64,000 nt of DNA from Cheilinus undulatus (lineage: Eukaryota > Chordata > Actinopteri > Labriformes > Labridae), in contig NC_054876.1 in assembly GCF_018320785.1 (NCBI RefSeq), positions 8,186,707 through 8,250,706 on the forward strand, given 5' to 3'. This document shows positions 10,414 to 20,690 of the stretch, piece after piece. Below the pieces are notes generated by a model, which worked only from the letters and a program-made list of their open reading frames with translations, ran no database searches and was not told the DNA's origin. A program made the position numbers and the translations under genes. Position 1 is the first letter of the stretch, and each line of letters opens with the position of its first letter.

Positions 10414-13400
10414 ACCTAAAAATAAAAACCTTAAAATGCACTTTTCCACTTTATTATGCACAACAAAGTTTTAAAACATTTTTTTGGTTGTAAAGAACTG
10501 GAAATGTTCATGTGTTGAATTTGCAGCATTAGGAGGTCATATTTACTGAAATTAAAAGCCATTTCAATCAAAAACATCTTAACAGGCCAAGTTGCATGTT
10601 AACATAGGAGTCTTCTTTGACATCCCCTTCACAACTCTTGTATCCATTGAAATTGTGAGTTTTTGGAGAGTTTCTGCTTGAATTTCTTTGCCAGATGTCA
10701 GAACAGCCTCCCAGATCTGCTGAACTTATTTGAACAAGACTGCTTAAAAAATAACTCTTTATGTATTTCTGGGCCCAATGCAACCATTTCTACTTTGAGC
10801 ATTGTTTAGGGGTGGTCGAATAGTGGTTTTATTTAAGCCTCTGGAGGATTCTACAACTTGAGGTTTGTGGCACTCCAGAGGCACAGCTTAATTAATCAGT
10901 TAACAGTGTAGTTTTACAGGAGGGTTGATGTGTATTTCTGTATTAACAGTGTAGTTTTACAGGAGGGTTGATGTGTATTTCTGTATTAACAGTGTAGTTT
11001 TACAGGAGGGTTGATGTGTATTTCTGTATTAATAGTGTGTTTTTACAGGAGGGTTGGTGTGTATTTCTGTATTAATAGTGTGGTTTTACAGGAGGGTTGG
11101 TGCGTATTTCTGTATTAATAGTGTGTTTTTACAGGAGGGTTGGTGTGTATTTCTGTATTAATAGTGTGTTTTTACAGGAGGGTTGGTGCGTATTTCTGTA
11201 TTAATAGTGTGTTTTTACAGGAGGGTTGGTGTGTATTTCTGTATTAATAGTGTGTTTTTACAGGAGGGTTGGTGTGTATTTCTGTATTAATAGTGTGGTT
11301 TTACAGGAGGGTTGGTGTGTATTTCTGTATTAATAGTTTGTTTTTACAGGAGGATTGGTGTGTATTTCTGTATTAATAGTGTGGTTTTACAGGAGGGTTG
11401 GTGTGTATTTCTGTATTAATAGTGTGTTTTTACAGGAGGATTGGTGTGTATTTCTGTATTAATAGTGTGGTTTTACAGGAGGGTTGGTGTGTATTTCTGT
11501 ATTAATAGTGTGGTTTTACAGGAGGGTTGGTGTGTATTTCTGTATTAATAGTGTGGTTTTACAGGAGGGTTGGTGTGTATTTCTGTATTAATAGTGTGTT
11601 TTTACAGGAGGATTGGTGTGTATTTCTGTATTAATAGTGTGGTTTTACAGGAGGGTTGGTGTGTATTTCTGTATTAATAGTTTGTTTTTACAGGAGGGTT
11701 GGTGTGTATTTCTGTATTAATAGTGTGGTTTTACAGGAGGGTTGGTGTGTATTTCTGTATTAATAGTGTGTTTTTACAGGAGGATTGGTGTGTATTTCTG
11801 TATTAATAGTTTGTTTTTACAGGAGGATTGGTGTGTATTTCTGTATTAATAGTTTGTTTTTACAGGAGGATTGGTGTGTATTTCTGTATTAATAGTTTGT
11901 TTTTACAGGAGGATTGGTGTGTATTTCTGTATTAATAGTGTAGTTTTACAGGAGGGTTGGTGTGTATTTCTGTATTAATAGTGTGTTTTTACAGGAGGAT
12001 TGGTGTGTATTTCTGTATTAATAGTTTGTTTTTACAGGAGAGTTGGTGTGTATTTCTGTATTAATAGTTTGTTTTTACAGGAGAGTTGGTGTGTATTTCT
12101 GTATTAATAGTGTGGTTTTACAGGAGGGTTGGTGTGTATTTCTGTATTAATAGTTTGTTTTTACAGGAGGGTTGGTGTGTATTTCTGTATTAATAGTGTG
12201 GTTTTACAGGAGGGTTGGTGTGTATTTCTGTATTAATAGTTTGTTTTTACAGGAGGGTTGGTGTGTATTTCTGTATTAATAGTGTGGTTTTACAGGAGGG
12301 TTGGTGTGTATTTCTGTATTAATAGTTTGTTTTTACAGGAGGATTGGTGTGTATTTCTGTATTAATAGTTTGTTTTTACAGGAGGTTGGTGTGTATTTCT
12401 GTATTAATAGTGTGTTTTACAGGAGGGTTGGTGTGTATTTCTGTATTAATAGTTTGTTTTTACAGGATAGTTGGTGAGTATTTCTGTATTAATAGTGTGT
12501 TTTTACAGGAGAGTTGGTGTGTATTTCTGTATTAATAGTGTGGTTTTACAGGAGGGTTGGTGTGTATTTCTGTATTAATAGTTTGTTTTTACAGGAGGGT
12601 TGGTGTGTATTTCTGTATTAATAGTGTGTTTTTACAGGAGGGTTGGTGTGTATTTCTGTATTAATAGTGTGGTTTTACAGGAGGATTGGTGTGTATTTCT
12701 GTATTAATAGTGTGGTTTTTACAGGAGGTTGGTGTGTATTTCTGTATTAATAGTTTGTTTTTACAGGAGGATTGGTGTGTATTTCTGTATTAATAGTTTG
12801 TTTTTACAGGAGGATTGGTGTGTATTTCTGTATTAATAGTGTAGTTTTACAGGAGGGTTGGTGTGTATTTCTGTATTAATAGTGTGTTTTTACAGGAGGA
12901 TTGGTGTGTATTTCTGTATTAATAGTTTGTTTTTACAGGAGAGTTGGTGTGTATTTCTGTATTAATAGTGTGTTTTTACAGGAGGGTTGGTGCGTATTTC
13001 TGTATTAATAGTGTGTTTTTACAGGAGGGTTGGTGCATTTCTGTATTAATAGTTTGTTTTTACAGGAGGGTTGGTGTGTATTTCTGTATTAATAGTGTGG
13101 TTTTACAGGAGGGTTGGTGTGTATTTCTGTATTAATAGTTTGTTTTTACAGGAGGATTGGTGTGTATTTCTGTATTAATAGTGTGGTTTTACAGGAGGGT
13201 TGGTGTGTATTTCTGTATTAATAGTTTGTTTTTACAGGAGGGTTGGTGTGTATTTCTGTATTAATAGTTTGTTTTTACAGGAGGGTTGGTGTGTATTTCT
13301 GTATTAATAGTTTGTTTTTACAGGAGAGTTGGTGTGTATTTCTGTATTAATAGTTTGTTTTTACAGGAGGGTTGGTGTGTATTTCTGTATTAATAGTTTG

Positions 13401-14542
13401 TTTTTACAGGAGAGTTGGTGTGTATTTCTGTATTAATAGTTTGTTTTTACAGGAGGGTTGGTGTGTATTTCTGTATTAATAGTGTGGTTTTACAGGAGGG
13501 TTGGTGTGTATTTCTGTATTAATAGTGTGGTTTTACAGGAGGGTTGGGGTGTATTTCTGTATTAATAGTGTGGTTTTACAGGAGGGTTGGTGTGTATTTC
13601 TGTATTAATAGTGTGGTTTTACAGGAGGGTTGGTGTGTATTTCTGTATTAATAGTGTGGTTTTACAGGAGGGTTGGTGTGCATTTCTGTATTAATAGTGT
13701 GTTTTTACAGGAGGGTTGGTGCGTATTTCTGTATTAATAGTTTGTTTTTACAGGAGGGTTGGTGTGCATTTCTGTATTAATAGTGTGTTTTTACAGGAGG
13801 GTTGGTGCGTATTTCTGTATTAATAGTTTGTTTTTACAGGAGGGTTGGTGTGCATTTCTGTATTAATAGTGTGTTTTTACAGGAGGGTTGGTGCGTATTT
13901 CTGTATTAATAGTGTGTTTTTACAGGAGGGTTGGTGTGCATTTCTGTATTAATAGTGTGTTTTTACAGGAGGGTTGGTGTGCATTTCTGTATTAATAGTG
14001 TGTTTTTACAGGAGGGTTGGTGTGCATTTCTGTATTAATAGTGTGTTTTTACAGGAGGGTTGGTGTGCATTTCTGTATTAATAGTGTGTTTTTACAGGAG
14101 GGTTGGTGTGTATTTCTGTATTAATAGTGTGGTTTTACAGGAGGGTTGGTGTGTATTTCTGTATTAATAGTTTGTTTTTACAGGAGGATTGGTGTGTATT
14201 TCTGTATTAATAGTGTGGTTTTACAGGAGGGTTGGTGCGTATTTCTGTATTAATAGTGTGTTTTTACAGGAGGGTTGGTGTGCATTTCTGTATTAATAGT
14301 GTGGTTTTACAGGAGGGTTGGTGTGCCTTGTGAAAGGTGAACACCGAGGAGACGAGAATGACAGATTCAACCGTGAGTTACGCTCAGAGCTGCAGCGATT
14401 GGAGGATGAGGGGCTGTGGAGTCAGCTGAGAATCAAATTTGTGGACAGGTACATGAAAGACACACACCCAGACAATCGTGGAGACCAGCAGAGGGAGCAG
14501 TTTATCCCTGGTACAGTTTATCTATACAAGAAGTCCATCTAA
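6050..14542 (+). CDS. METTL27: METTL27-like SAM-dependent methyltransferase, copy A (five coding exons)
   Basis: Coding exons 6050-6166, 8772-8900, 9263-9398, 9632-9724 and 14313-14542 join to 705 nt, giving 234 residues with no internal stop. All introns are GT-AG. It is predicted to transfer a methyl group from S-adenosylmethionine; the substrate is unknown. Motif I is LDVACGTG (residues 70-77), the acidic ribose-binding residue is D95 in GVDGS, FDVVVLVGAL (130-139) forms strand 4, and AKPGGLVCL (156-164) is the post-III loop. These match, from memory, human METTL27, which has about the same length. No signal peptide or membrane segment is seen, so a soluble intracellular protein is likely. 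A splice acceptor lies 14 nt before the ATG, implying an unseen 5' non-coding exon. Intron 4 is filled by the 43-bp minisatellite. Confidence 0.88.
6321..6376 (+). repeat. (TG)n microsatellite, intron 1 of gene A
   Basis: A TG run of about 56 bp with a few interruptions (GGG). A much shorter TG run is at the equivalent place in gene B (36131-36140). Confidence 0.9.
6400..7530. repeat. TTTTTGCCACTTTT-type low-complexity tandem repeat
   Basis: Variants of TTTTGCCACTTTTAACCC recur every ~25-35 bp for over 1.1 kb, continuing at 7992-8030 after a MITE. The reverse-complement form fills 18640-19050 and 62440-62900. At the equivalent place in gene B only ~100 bp remain (36240-36345), so the array expanded in copy A or shrank in copy B. 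Confidence 0.75.
7534..7989. mobile_element. Tc1/mariner-type MITE in intron 1 of gene A
   Basis: Termini CAGTGCCGTGAAAAAGTATT and its inverted partner ending in TTTTTCACGGCACTG are flanked by TA on both sides (7532-7533 and 7990-7991). Inverted repeats extend inward for well over 100 bp (AAATGTTTCGGATCATCAAACC and its complement). There is no coding capacity. It is not seen in gene B. Confidence 0.88.
8165..8770. other. Intron 1 remainder, gene A
   Basis: Unique-looking intronic sequence homologous to 36343-36884 and 43975-44046 in gene B. The two parts are separated in B by a 7-kb insertion, for which this is the empty site (near 8680-8690). Confidence 0.7.
8772..8900 (+). CDS. METTL27: Gene A coding exon 2 (SAM motif I)
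   Basis: Encodes residues 40-82, starting DFGMLDFMAPKLG and ending VACGTGLVAKL. It is bounded by an ACAG acceptor and a GTGAGG donor, phase 0 on both sides. It contains the glycine-rich SAM-binding loop. Confidence 0.88.
9263..9398 (+). CDS. METTL27: Gene A coding exon 3 (acidic motif)
   Basis: Encodes residues 83-127 plus the first base of codon 128. It includes GVDGSKGMLELA, the acidic loop that contacts the ribose of SAM. Acceptor is TGCCCAG, donor GTAACC, phase 1 exit. Confidence 0.88.
9632..9724 (+). CDS. METTL27: Gene A coding exon 4
   Basis: Encodes residues 129-158 with split glycine codons at both ends. It reads AFDVVVLVGALGPGFIP and ends HAAKPG. Acceptor is GTATTCAG, donor GTAACA, phase 1. 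It is followed by a 4.6-kb intron. Confidence 0.88.
10024..10358 (-). mobile_element. Family M transposon, copy 2 (truncated), intron 4 of gene A
   Basis: Starts with TAACCTGACACACCAGAT, the right-end inverted repeat of the family in reverse orientation. It shares CAAAACACGTGACGCAGC and the splice-donor-bearing segment, then breaks off at a (TA)n microsatellite. The left end of the family is missing. Confidence 0.75.
10358..10410. repeat. (TA)n microsatellite
   Basis: Uninterrupted TA run of about 52 bp at the break of the truncated transposon. Confidence 0.95.
10430..10800 (-). pseudogene. Tc1-like transposase C-terminal remnant
   Basis: The reverse strand contains the 3' part of the same Tc1-type element seen at 42817-43190. 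Shared are the region coding SYVNMQLGLLRCF and the following AATGCTGCAAATTCAA-like non-coding stretch. No full element is present. Confidence 0.65.
10900..14312 (+). repeat. 43-bp minisatellite, about 79 units, each carrying a 3' splice site
   Basis: The unit runs GAGGGTTGGTGTG, then TATTTCTGTATTAATAG, then TGTG(T/G)TTTTACAG, total 43 bp. Units are nearly identical, with substitutions at a handful of positions and rare 1-2 bp deletions. TATTAAT resembles a branch point, with its A about 17 nt before the AG. The last unit's AG is the true acceptor of exon 5, and the first 13 bases of each unit equal the start of exon 5. The unit length is not a multiple of three. Gene B has only three such units plus two older, diverged ones. 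Confidence 0.97.
14313..14542 (+). CDS. METTL27: Gene A coding exon 5 (terminal)
   Basis: Begins GAGGGTTGGTGTGCC, completing KPGGLVC, and ends KKSI with TAA at 14540-14542. It encodes residues 160-234, rich in charged helices (RFNRELRSELQRLEDEGLW). The acceptor and the first 13 exon bases are the same sequence as in every unit of the upstream minisatellite. The exon starts where the coding frame switches from repeat to unique sequence. Confidence 0.88.
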
Positions 14543-14613
14543 TCCAGGGGTGCCCAAACGCTGCTGTAGTTTTTAGTTTCATCACTCAGCAGTGCTGATG
14601 TGTTAACTCTGTA

Positions 14614-14619
14614 AATAAA
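14614..14619 (+). terminator. Polyadenylation signal of gene A
   Basis: AATAAA lies 72 nt after the stop codon, and the same signal is conserved at the same distance in copy B (46725-46730). Cleavage is expected about 15-25 nt downstream. Confidence 0.65.
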
Positions 14620-14639
14620 CATTTTTACAAGAAGAATTT

Positions 14640-16840
14640 GTTGAGGTGTTTTTATGTATAAATGGTAATCATATAGGCAAACAAGTTACAAATGATATCT
14701 CAATTTATGATGAACAATGACAGAAGGATTACTGCTGTGAATAGCAGAATGACTTCAGTCTAGGCTCCTTTTACAGGTCAGGTTTACAAAACATATCACT
14801 ATATTCATCTTTAATCACCATCACTACTGTAAAGTTTGGCGCTTTCCTCTTGATTTGTGTCCAAATGTGGAGCTCAGTGTTTACCCCTTTTACATGAGTC
14901 CAGCTTTTTATGGTTGTGATAGGCTGTTTTTTTTTTAAGTTTACTCATTTATGAGGCATATCTTAATCTACACTAGATTGGTGTTTCTAACTTTAACACA
15001 CTAAAGATGACTGATTTAAAGTGGCTCTGTCATCTTTATAATTTTCTTCATGGCCCTCATTTACAACAGCTTCTCAGACTTGGTGGTTTACTTCTTTTTT
15101 TGTCAAATATTGTTGTTATCTTTTTAATCAGTTTGTCAAACTAAACAAGGTTTCCATAGTAACCATCTACAAGAAAAGAGAAATCTTTCATAGGTGTCTA
15201 TGAGAGTGGCTTAGAGCCATTAAAAAAAAAAAAAAAAAACAAAAAACAATCTGGGCTGAAAAATAATCTCCCCATTGGTTTGTCAAAGAAAATTATTTAC
15301 TTAATAAGAAATATTTGAAAGATTAACACATGATTTTGGAAACTTTATACTTACTAACTTTACAAATGATGAATTATGCTCCTCAGTAAGAACTTCTCAT
15401 TGTTCTGTCTCATTTATTCATTCAAAGTTTTATTTCTTTATTCAGAACTTAATTATCAGATAAAATAACAACTTCTTCCAAATGGGTTTCAATCTAAAAT
15501 ATGTCACATTTTGTTTCTTATAAATATTTGTTGTTCCACAATTGTTTTTATTCATTGTAAAATTACATCATATATCTGCTATTTTTTCTTAGAATTGTGT
15601 TTAATTGGTGTATAGAAAAACAAAACACAGCAACGTAATGTTTTACTTAAAACACTTTAAGTACATAAATGCCAAGATGAGACATTTTACATTATGGAGG
15701 TTTTAGTGCATGTGAATGTGACTGTAGCATGCTTTATCCTGGTTGGTCTGAAGAGGGTTTTTTTTTATTTAATCAAGCAGACATTAGTTCTAACAAACTG
15801 ACTTGATAAGAAAATAACTTTTATTTTGTAAAACTGTGATTACTCTCACATTGATTTATCCGAAACCTGAATAAAAAAAGGAAAAACTGACTTTATATGT
15901 GTGTGTCATCCTTTAATACACATCAAATCTCTATGAATCTCACAGATATGTTGTTGCTGATGTTAAAATGTTGGTTTACACTCTGATCTTCACAGAACTA
16001 CCAAAGAAATTATAATTTAGACCTGCTGTAAAAAGGAGATATAAACATAACACAGAAAGTATGTACATTTGTGTTTGGTGAATTTTTTCCTTTGTTGTAC
16101 TTTTTGGCCATTAATAATATACTGTTGGAAAGGCTGTTAATTTCGCTTTTAAATGGTGTCACATTTGTAAAGATCATACATGTGTGGGATGAGCAGCAGA
16201 GCTGAGTATGTGGGTTTCACCTGTGAAAGATATGCCAGATCTTTTCTGCTGGTGCAAACAGTTGATTTTGCCATTGACTCCTGTTTTGTGGTTTGGATGA
16301 CTGAAGTTTGAAGAAACAAGACATACTGGCAACTTAACAATTTATTCATTTAACAAACAGGAGCCTCAGTAGCGTGTGGAAGAACCATGCACAGCCACAA
16401 CAGCCTGGCACCTCCTTCTCATGCTGGTCACACAATGCTGTGGGATGGAATCCCATTCTTCAACCAGCATTTGTCACAAGTCAGCCAGTGTGGTTGTGTT
16501 GGTCACTCAGGTACAGAACAAGTTGATGATAATGATGAACAGAGATCAGAGGATTAGGGCCACTGAAAAAAATGTTGGCATGCAAATTTAGAAAAACAAA
16601 ATCCAAGACAAAAGTTAGATTCTGACTTTAACCTCAGAGTTGACTTCAAAGTCAGACCATCATGGTGTTTCTTCAAAATGCACTTGACTATATAGAAATG
16701 AGATAACGGCTCGATTTATTTGCTGTTGGCTTTTGGTCTGAATTAATTAAACAAAAATTGTATGTATGGATGGATATTTTAACGTTTAATTTTAAACCAC
16801 AATGAAAATAATGAAATTTTATCACAATCTTATTAAAGAC
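14640..16840. other. 3' flank of gene A, homologous to gene B flank
   Basis: Non-coding, AT-rich. It aligns with 46740-49160 behind gene B; shared stretches include ATGAGCAGCAGAGCTGAGTATG and the transposon-like segment near 16370. No gene is seen. Confidence 0.7.
16370..16515. repeat. Interspersed repeat fragment, unidentified family
   Basis: GAGCCTCAGTAGCGTGTGGA and CACAATGCTGTGGGATGGAA belong to a sequence I recall as repeated in many fish genomes. It is also at 48548-48690. No termini or coding frame could be assigned. Confidence 0.45.
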
Positions 16841-17639
16841 AAGATAAATCTTTATTAATCATCCACTGGGTTAAACTTGGTTATTGCAACAGCTCAAAGT
16901 AGAGGGAAAAGTAATCAGAAAATATCTCACAAAAACAAAATGTAAACCATTAGTTTTTTTTATACTTGCACTCTTTCATAAAGAAAGCTGTGAGAGACTA
17001 GGCTTGGTTACAAATGTACACTTTCATTTGTGGAAAGATCAAGACCAGATTTTAATAAAAGACACAGTTTGAATGGTATTAATTTGAAAGAGGCACTAAA
17101 TAGCCAGGTAACATTACATATCTAAAAATTATAATAATGGTATTATCAATAATTTAACATGAAGTTGAGGAGAGAAGAAAGATGCACTTCTAGATAGGTG
17201 GATATCTATGTAAGCTCATATGAGGTGCAGTATGAAATTTCATTGGTGGTTTTGAAGAGCCTGACTGCAGTAGGGATGACTCAGGGGTGGCAAACATACC
17301 CTCTCCACTATGTGGCTGATTAGCCAATTTCTAGTATCACCAAACTGTAAACATGCAGAAAAGATAAGATCATCTTCAGCCACGAAGAAAATCCACCTAC
17401 ACATAACCATACACAAGTAAGAAATATATGAAATTTAAATATTTATATATAATCTTGAATTACTGGATTATTATCCATTAATGAAGGGAACTGTCTTTAT
17501 TTGTTTCTGTTAAACTCATAAATGACATTCTTCCAAACTTTCTTTGTGAATCAATCTTCCTCACCTCATTAATATCAACTATTCATAACTTTTAAGGAAA
17601 AAAGACAAAAATTAGATATTTTCAATATATTACATGCAA

Positions 17640-18413
17640 AGTGGGTGCAACAGTCTTAGGCTGAAGGAGCTGTTCAGGTCACAGTGGCATGCAGGGGGTG
17701 AGAGGGGTTTTCCATGATGGATGCCAGCTTGGCCAACATCCTCCTTTTGCCCACTTCCTCCACAGAGTCCAAGGGACAGTCCAGGACAGACCTGCCCCTC
17801 CTGACCAGCTCTTCAGTCTTTCTCTGTCTCTCTCTTTGCTCCCTCCTCCACAGCCAACCACTGCATAACAGAGAGCAGAAACCATCACACTATCATGAAA
17901 TGTCCGTAATAGAGTCATGCAGGCTCTAAAGGACCTCAGACTCCTCAGCAGGTGCAGACGACCTTGTCCCTTCTTGTTGTGTTGTGTGACCAGTCCAGTT
18001 TATTTCTGAGGTGAACACCCGGGTATCTGTACCTCTCCACCCTCTTAATGTCCAGTCTCTGGATAATCTGCCAGTACTCCTCTAGAGAAGTCAAAGAACA
18101 TGACCCTCACAGCATTGCCTGGGTTCTCCAGGTGAACCAGGGACCTGTACAGCAGGTAGATGACTGGTTGGTAGGCGAGCTACAGGGGATCCAGGCTCAA
18201 GCACACCAGGGGGCAGAGGTTGCTAAGGATTATCTTCTCCATGGACTTCCTCAGCTCCCTGAGGTGTGAAGTCTTTGGGACTGGAACCATGCAGGAAGTC
18301 CTCCACACAGTTGGGATCCTCTCCAGAATCAAGCTCTGGTTGAAGATGACCAGAAGCACGTTGCAGTTTGCACCGTCCTTCAGGAGCGCTGATACCGTCA
18401 GGACCTGTAAAAA
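17640..18413 (-). pseudogene. Antisense LINE reverse-transcriptase remnant
   Basis: The reverse strand reads GPDGIS at its start (18413 downward), then FNQSLILERIPTVWRTS, CMVPVPKTSHLRELR and SMEKIILSNLCPLV, with LAYQPVIYLLYRSL-like and VRVMFFDFS further on. This is the fingers/palm region of an L2/Rex-type reverse transcriptase, broken by stops. The homologous piece behind gene B is 50885-51347, where an internal part is deleted. Confidence 0.75.
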
Positions 18414-18432
18414 AAAAAAAAAAAAAAAAAAA
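18414..18432. repeat. Poly(A) tract
   Basis: A run of A bases next to the LINE remnant. On the reverse strand it forms a long T tract followed by ACAG, so it mimics a splice acceptor. Confidence 0.8.
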
Positions 18433-19427
18433 GTAGATTTATTGATCAGGGCAGTAGTTTCAATGCATGTGTGTTGGATCAGTATCATTGGTTAGCATCC
18501 TGGCTAACAGTTATCTCATTTTGGAACTGAAAAGTGATATGAATATGAAAATATGAACCCCCTTTCTTAAAACAGAACTGCCTTTTTTATAATGTTAACA
18601 ATGTGAATGGGCATATTGATTAAACCAAATGAATATCAGGGTGGAAAAAAAGCCAAGTGGAAGAAACTGAGACTATTTTAATGGGAAAAAATTACATAAA
18701 TGCAAAATAATGGGCTAAAACTGTCAAAAAACCAAAGGCAGCAGAAATACTTCAAAATTAGCAAAAAGAAGGGGAAAACATGGGCAAAAAGTGGCAAAAA
18801 GGATTCAAAGTTTTAATGGAGAAAAAAAGCAGAAAACAATGGTTAAAAGTGGCAAAAAGGGTTGAAATAGGTAAAAAGCAGCAAAAATTTGATAAAAGTG
18901 TCAACAATGTAGCAAAAATGGTGGTAATGTTGCAAAACAGGGGCGAAAATAGGCCAAAAGCAGCAAAAAATGGATAGAAGTGCCAATTAAGTAGCAAAAA
19001 TATGGCTGTTATGTTGTGAAACAGTGGCAAAAATGGGGTAAAGGTGACAAAAAGTATAAAGCCTTCTGTATGAGTGTGGAAAACAAACTGATTTAAGTTA
19101 CTTACAACAGCTCATTTCTAAGGTCAAAATGTGTCTATTTAAGTCTTTCTGAGGTATTTTCATTTTTCCAAGCAAGACTTAAAAGAGCCACATGACATGT
19201 TGAGTATCACTGCTCAAGCTAGTCATGACTAGACAACGGAGAAAATTTCAATTTAAAGAATTTAAACAGACAAGTAAAGGACATCAAAGCTCTGGAGGCT
19301 ATTCTGACTGCAACTGTTGCCTCACAACTATCAACCATAACAAAAAAAAAATCAAATTAATCAAGCAGCACTTCATCTATAACTATTATAACAACAACTG
19401 CCAGGCGACACAATAACAAGCTCTTAC

Positions 19428-19441
19428 CTGCAGGGCAGCAT
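19428..19441 (-). CDS. Candidate first coding exon on the reverse strand (copy 1)
   Basis: Reverse strand ATGCTGCCCTGCAG followed by donor GTAAGAGC, preceded by a TATA box about 36 nt upstream. It is conserved in the second copy of block X (63295-63308). Only 14 coding nt are visible, and no following exon was identified in this copy, where a dead LINE lies downstream. The gene is not recognised. Confidence 0.3.
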
Positions 19442-19476
19442 GATCCAGACTTACTGAGTAGGCCACAGTAGCCTTC

Positions 19477-19483
19477 TTTTATA
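19477..19483 (-). promoter_or_regulatory. TATA box (reverse strand)
   Basis: TATAAAA on the reverse strand, in context GGGTATAAAAGAAGG, conserved in copy 2 at 63344-63350. Its spacing to the downstream ATG (about 36 nt) is short but workable. Confidence 0.45.
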
Positions 19484-19941
19484 CCCTGTTGTTCCTCCCA
19501 CCAGAAGTTTATCAGATTTGTTGTCAAAAACAAATTTTCTCATCATTCTCATCTCATCATCATCACAGTTTAAACTTATAAACCCATAACACTTCTGCAG
19601 CGTCAATTTACACACTTTGTCTATCCTTCTCAGTCAACAACAAAGTCATACTTGTGGAGATAATGCATAAAATGAACAATTACGTTTTTTTTTTTTCAAA
19701 CCAGGAAGCCGTCATTTCGTGCCTTCCCACCTATTTAATATACAGAAATGCCTTACATCGGGTTTCTCAGTTTCACCTGCAGACGGGACATGACAGGGTA
19801 AAAATGCAGCGCACCTCCAGGTAGGAGCGTTGAAATAAACTTGTGTGAAAGTAGCCTACTTCCAGGACCTTGTGTGAAAGTAGAGCTTCGAGTTGTGGAA
19901 CTTTTTTCTTGCCGTCTAAAACAGAGACTGAGAGAAGAATA

Positions 19942-20107
19942 ATGGCGACTTTTACCGGATGTTTAAGAGCAGGAAAAGTTTGCCGCATGTCTGTGCAGCG
20001 GTGTGGACGTTTCCCGCGCAGCCAGCTGATTCAACACAGGTGTGCAACAAAGTTTGACTTTGATAAAGGAACTAATAATCATGAAGCTGTCAAGACTTTC
20101 TTCTCTT
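19942..20107 (+). CDS. Possible first exon of an unrecognised gene
   Basis: The ATG at 19942 (AATAATGGCG context) opens a frame starting MATFTGCLRAGKVCRMS, rich in Arg, Cys and Ser, which could be a mitochondrial-type presequence. The frame runs to a stop at 20107. A weak donor (ACAG then GTGTGC) lies near 20039. Copy 2 has an early stop. No later exon is found, because a Tc1-like element interrupts at about 20140. Function unknown; it may be a truncated gene. Confidence 0.3.
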
Positions 20108-20139
20108 AAAATACATTCAGAGTCAGTTAAAGGGAAGTT

Positions 20140-20690
20140 CTTCTGGGTCACCTCTCTTACTAAGGCTCTTTTCGCTCAGTTTGGCCAGATTGTGGAAGAG
20201 TCCTGGTTGTGCCAAACTTCTATCATTTGAGAATCATGGAGGCGACTGTACTCTTGGGAACCCTCAGTGCAGCATGTTCTTGTAGCGTCCCTCAGATCTA
20301 TGCCTTGCAACGATCCTGTCTCTGAGATCTGCAGGCTTCATGGCTTGGTTTTTGCTCTGATATGCATTGCCAGCTGTCAGGCCTTCTTTAGAGAGGTATA
20401 CCTTTCCAAATCATGTCCAATCAGTTTAATTTACCACAGGTGAACTCCAATCAAGGTGTGGAAACATCTCAGCAAAGACTGAGAGGAATAGAAGGAACCT
20501 GAGCTAATTTTCAAGTGTTTTGCAAAGGGCCCAAAAACTTACATCAATGTGACATATAATTATCTATTTCATAAATTTGCAGAAATTTCTACATTCTGTT
20601 ATGGATAACTGAGTGTCTGTAAAATTCTGAATAAAAGTTAATTTTTTCAAATCTAGCAGGGTCTGAATACTTGAATGCACCATATGTAAA
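20140..20690 (-). mobile_element. Tc1-like element fragment
   Basis: The sequence GCTCAGTTTGGCCAGATTGT, TCATGGAGGCGACTGTACTC and TTCAAATCTAGCAGGGTCTG matches, from memory, the 5' half of a common fish Tc1-like element in antisense. Block X copy 2 diverges exactly at the junction, so this insertion or breakpoint is specific to copy 1. A coding-like reading of the junction (KALFAQFGQ) is an artefact. Confidence 0.55.

Larger units (their letters stand above)
5867..20150 (+). repeat. Segmental tandem duplication, proximal copy (gene A unit)
   Basis: From the motif CAGATCAAACCAG onward this region matches the gene B region in the same order: all five coding exons, intron edges, 3' flank, antisense LINE and block X. 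The distal copy is 35684-51370 plus 62205-63990. Upstream islands (block Y and the degenerate minisatellite) suggest that the duplicated unit begins further left. Homology was judged by eye and no identity value was computed. Confidence 0.8.
18455..20150. repeat. Block X, proximal copy
   Basis: Matches 62205-63990 from CAGTAGTTTCAATGCATGTG to the end of the window in the same orientation. It contains the reverse-complement TTTTTGCC repeat (18640-19050), a reverse-strand TATA and first-exon candidate (19428-19483), and a forward ATG (19942). Its right edge is where a Tc1-like element begins (~20140). Confidence 0.85.

Noticed and set aside
12344-13135. Open frames in the minisatellite (VCISVLIVCFYR repeated)
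   Set aside because: They start with non-ATG codons or are bounded by the repeat, shift frame every 43 bp and stop after about three units; they are repeat artefacts.
10900-14312. CRISPR-like array
   Set aside because: There are no unique spacers; units are directly adjacent and the context is a vertebrate intron.
18180-18495. Reverse frame with a run of phenylalanines before GPDGIS-like sequence as a spliced host exon
   Set aside because: The phenylalanines are the poly(A) tract in reverse and the following protein is a LINE reverse transcriptase with stops.
20042-20230. Forward frame with KALFAQFGQIVEES, resembling an RNA-binding (RRM) protein such as SLIRP
   Set aside because: The GCTCAGTTTGGCCAGA segment belongs to a Tc1-like repeat and is absent from the second copy of block X; the likeness is a chance reading across the junction.
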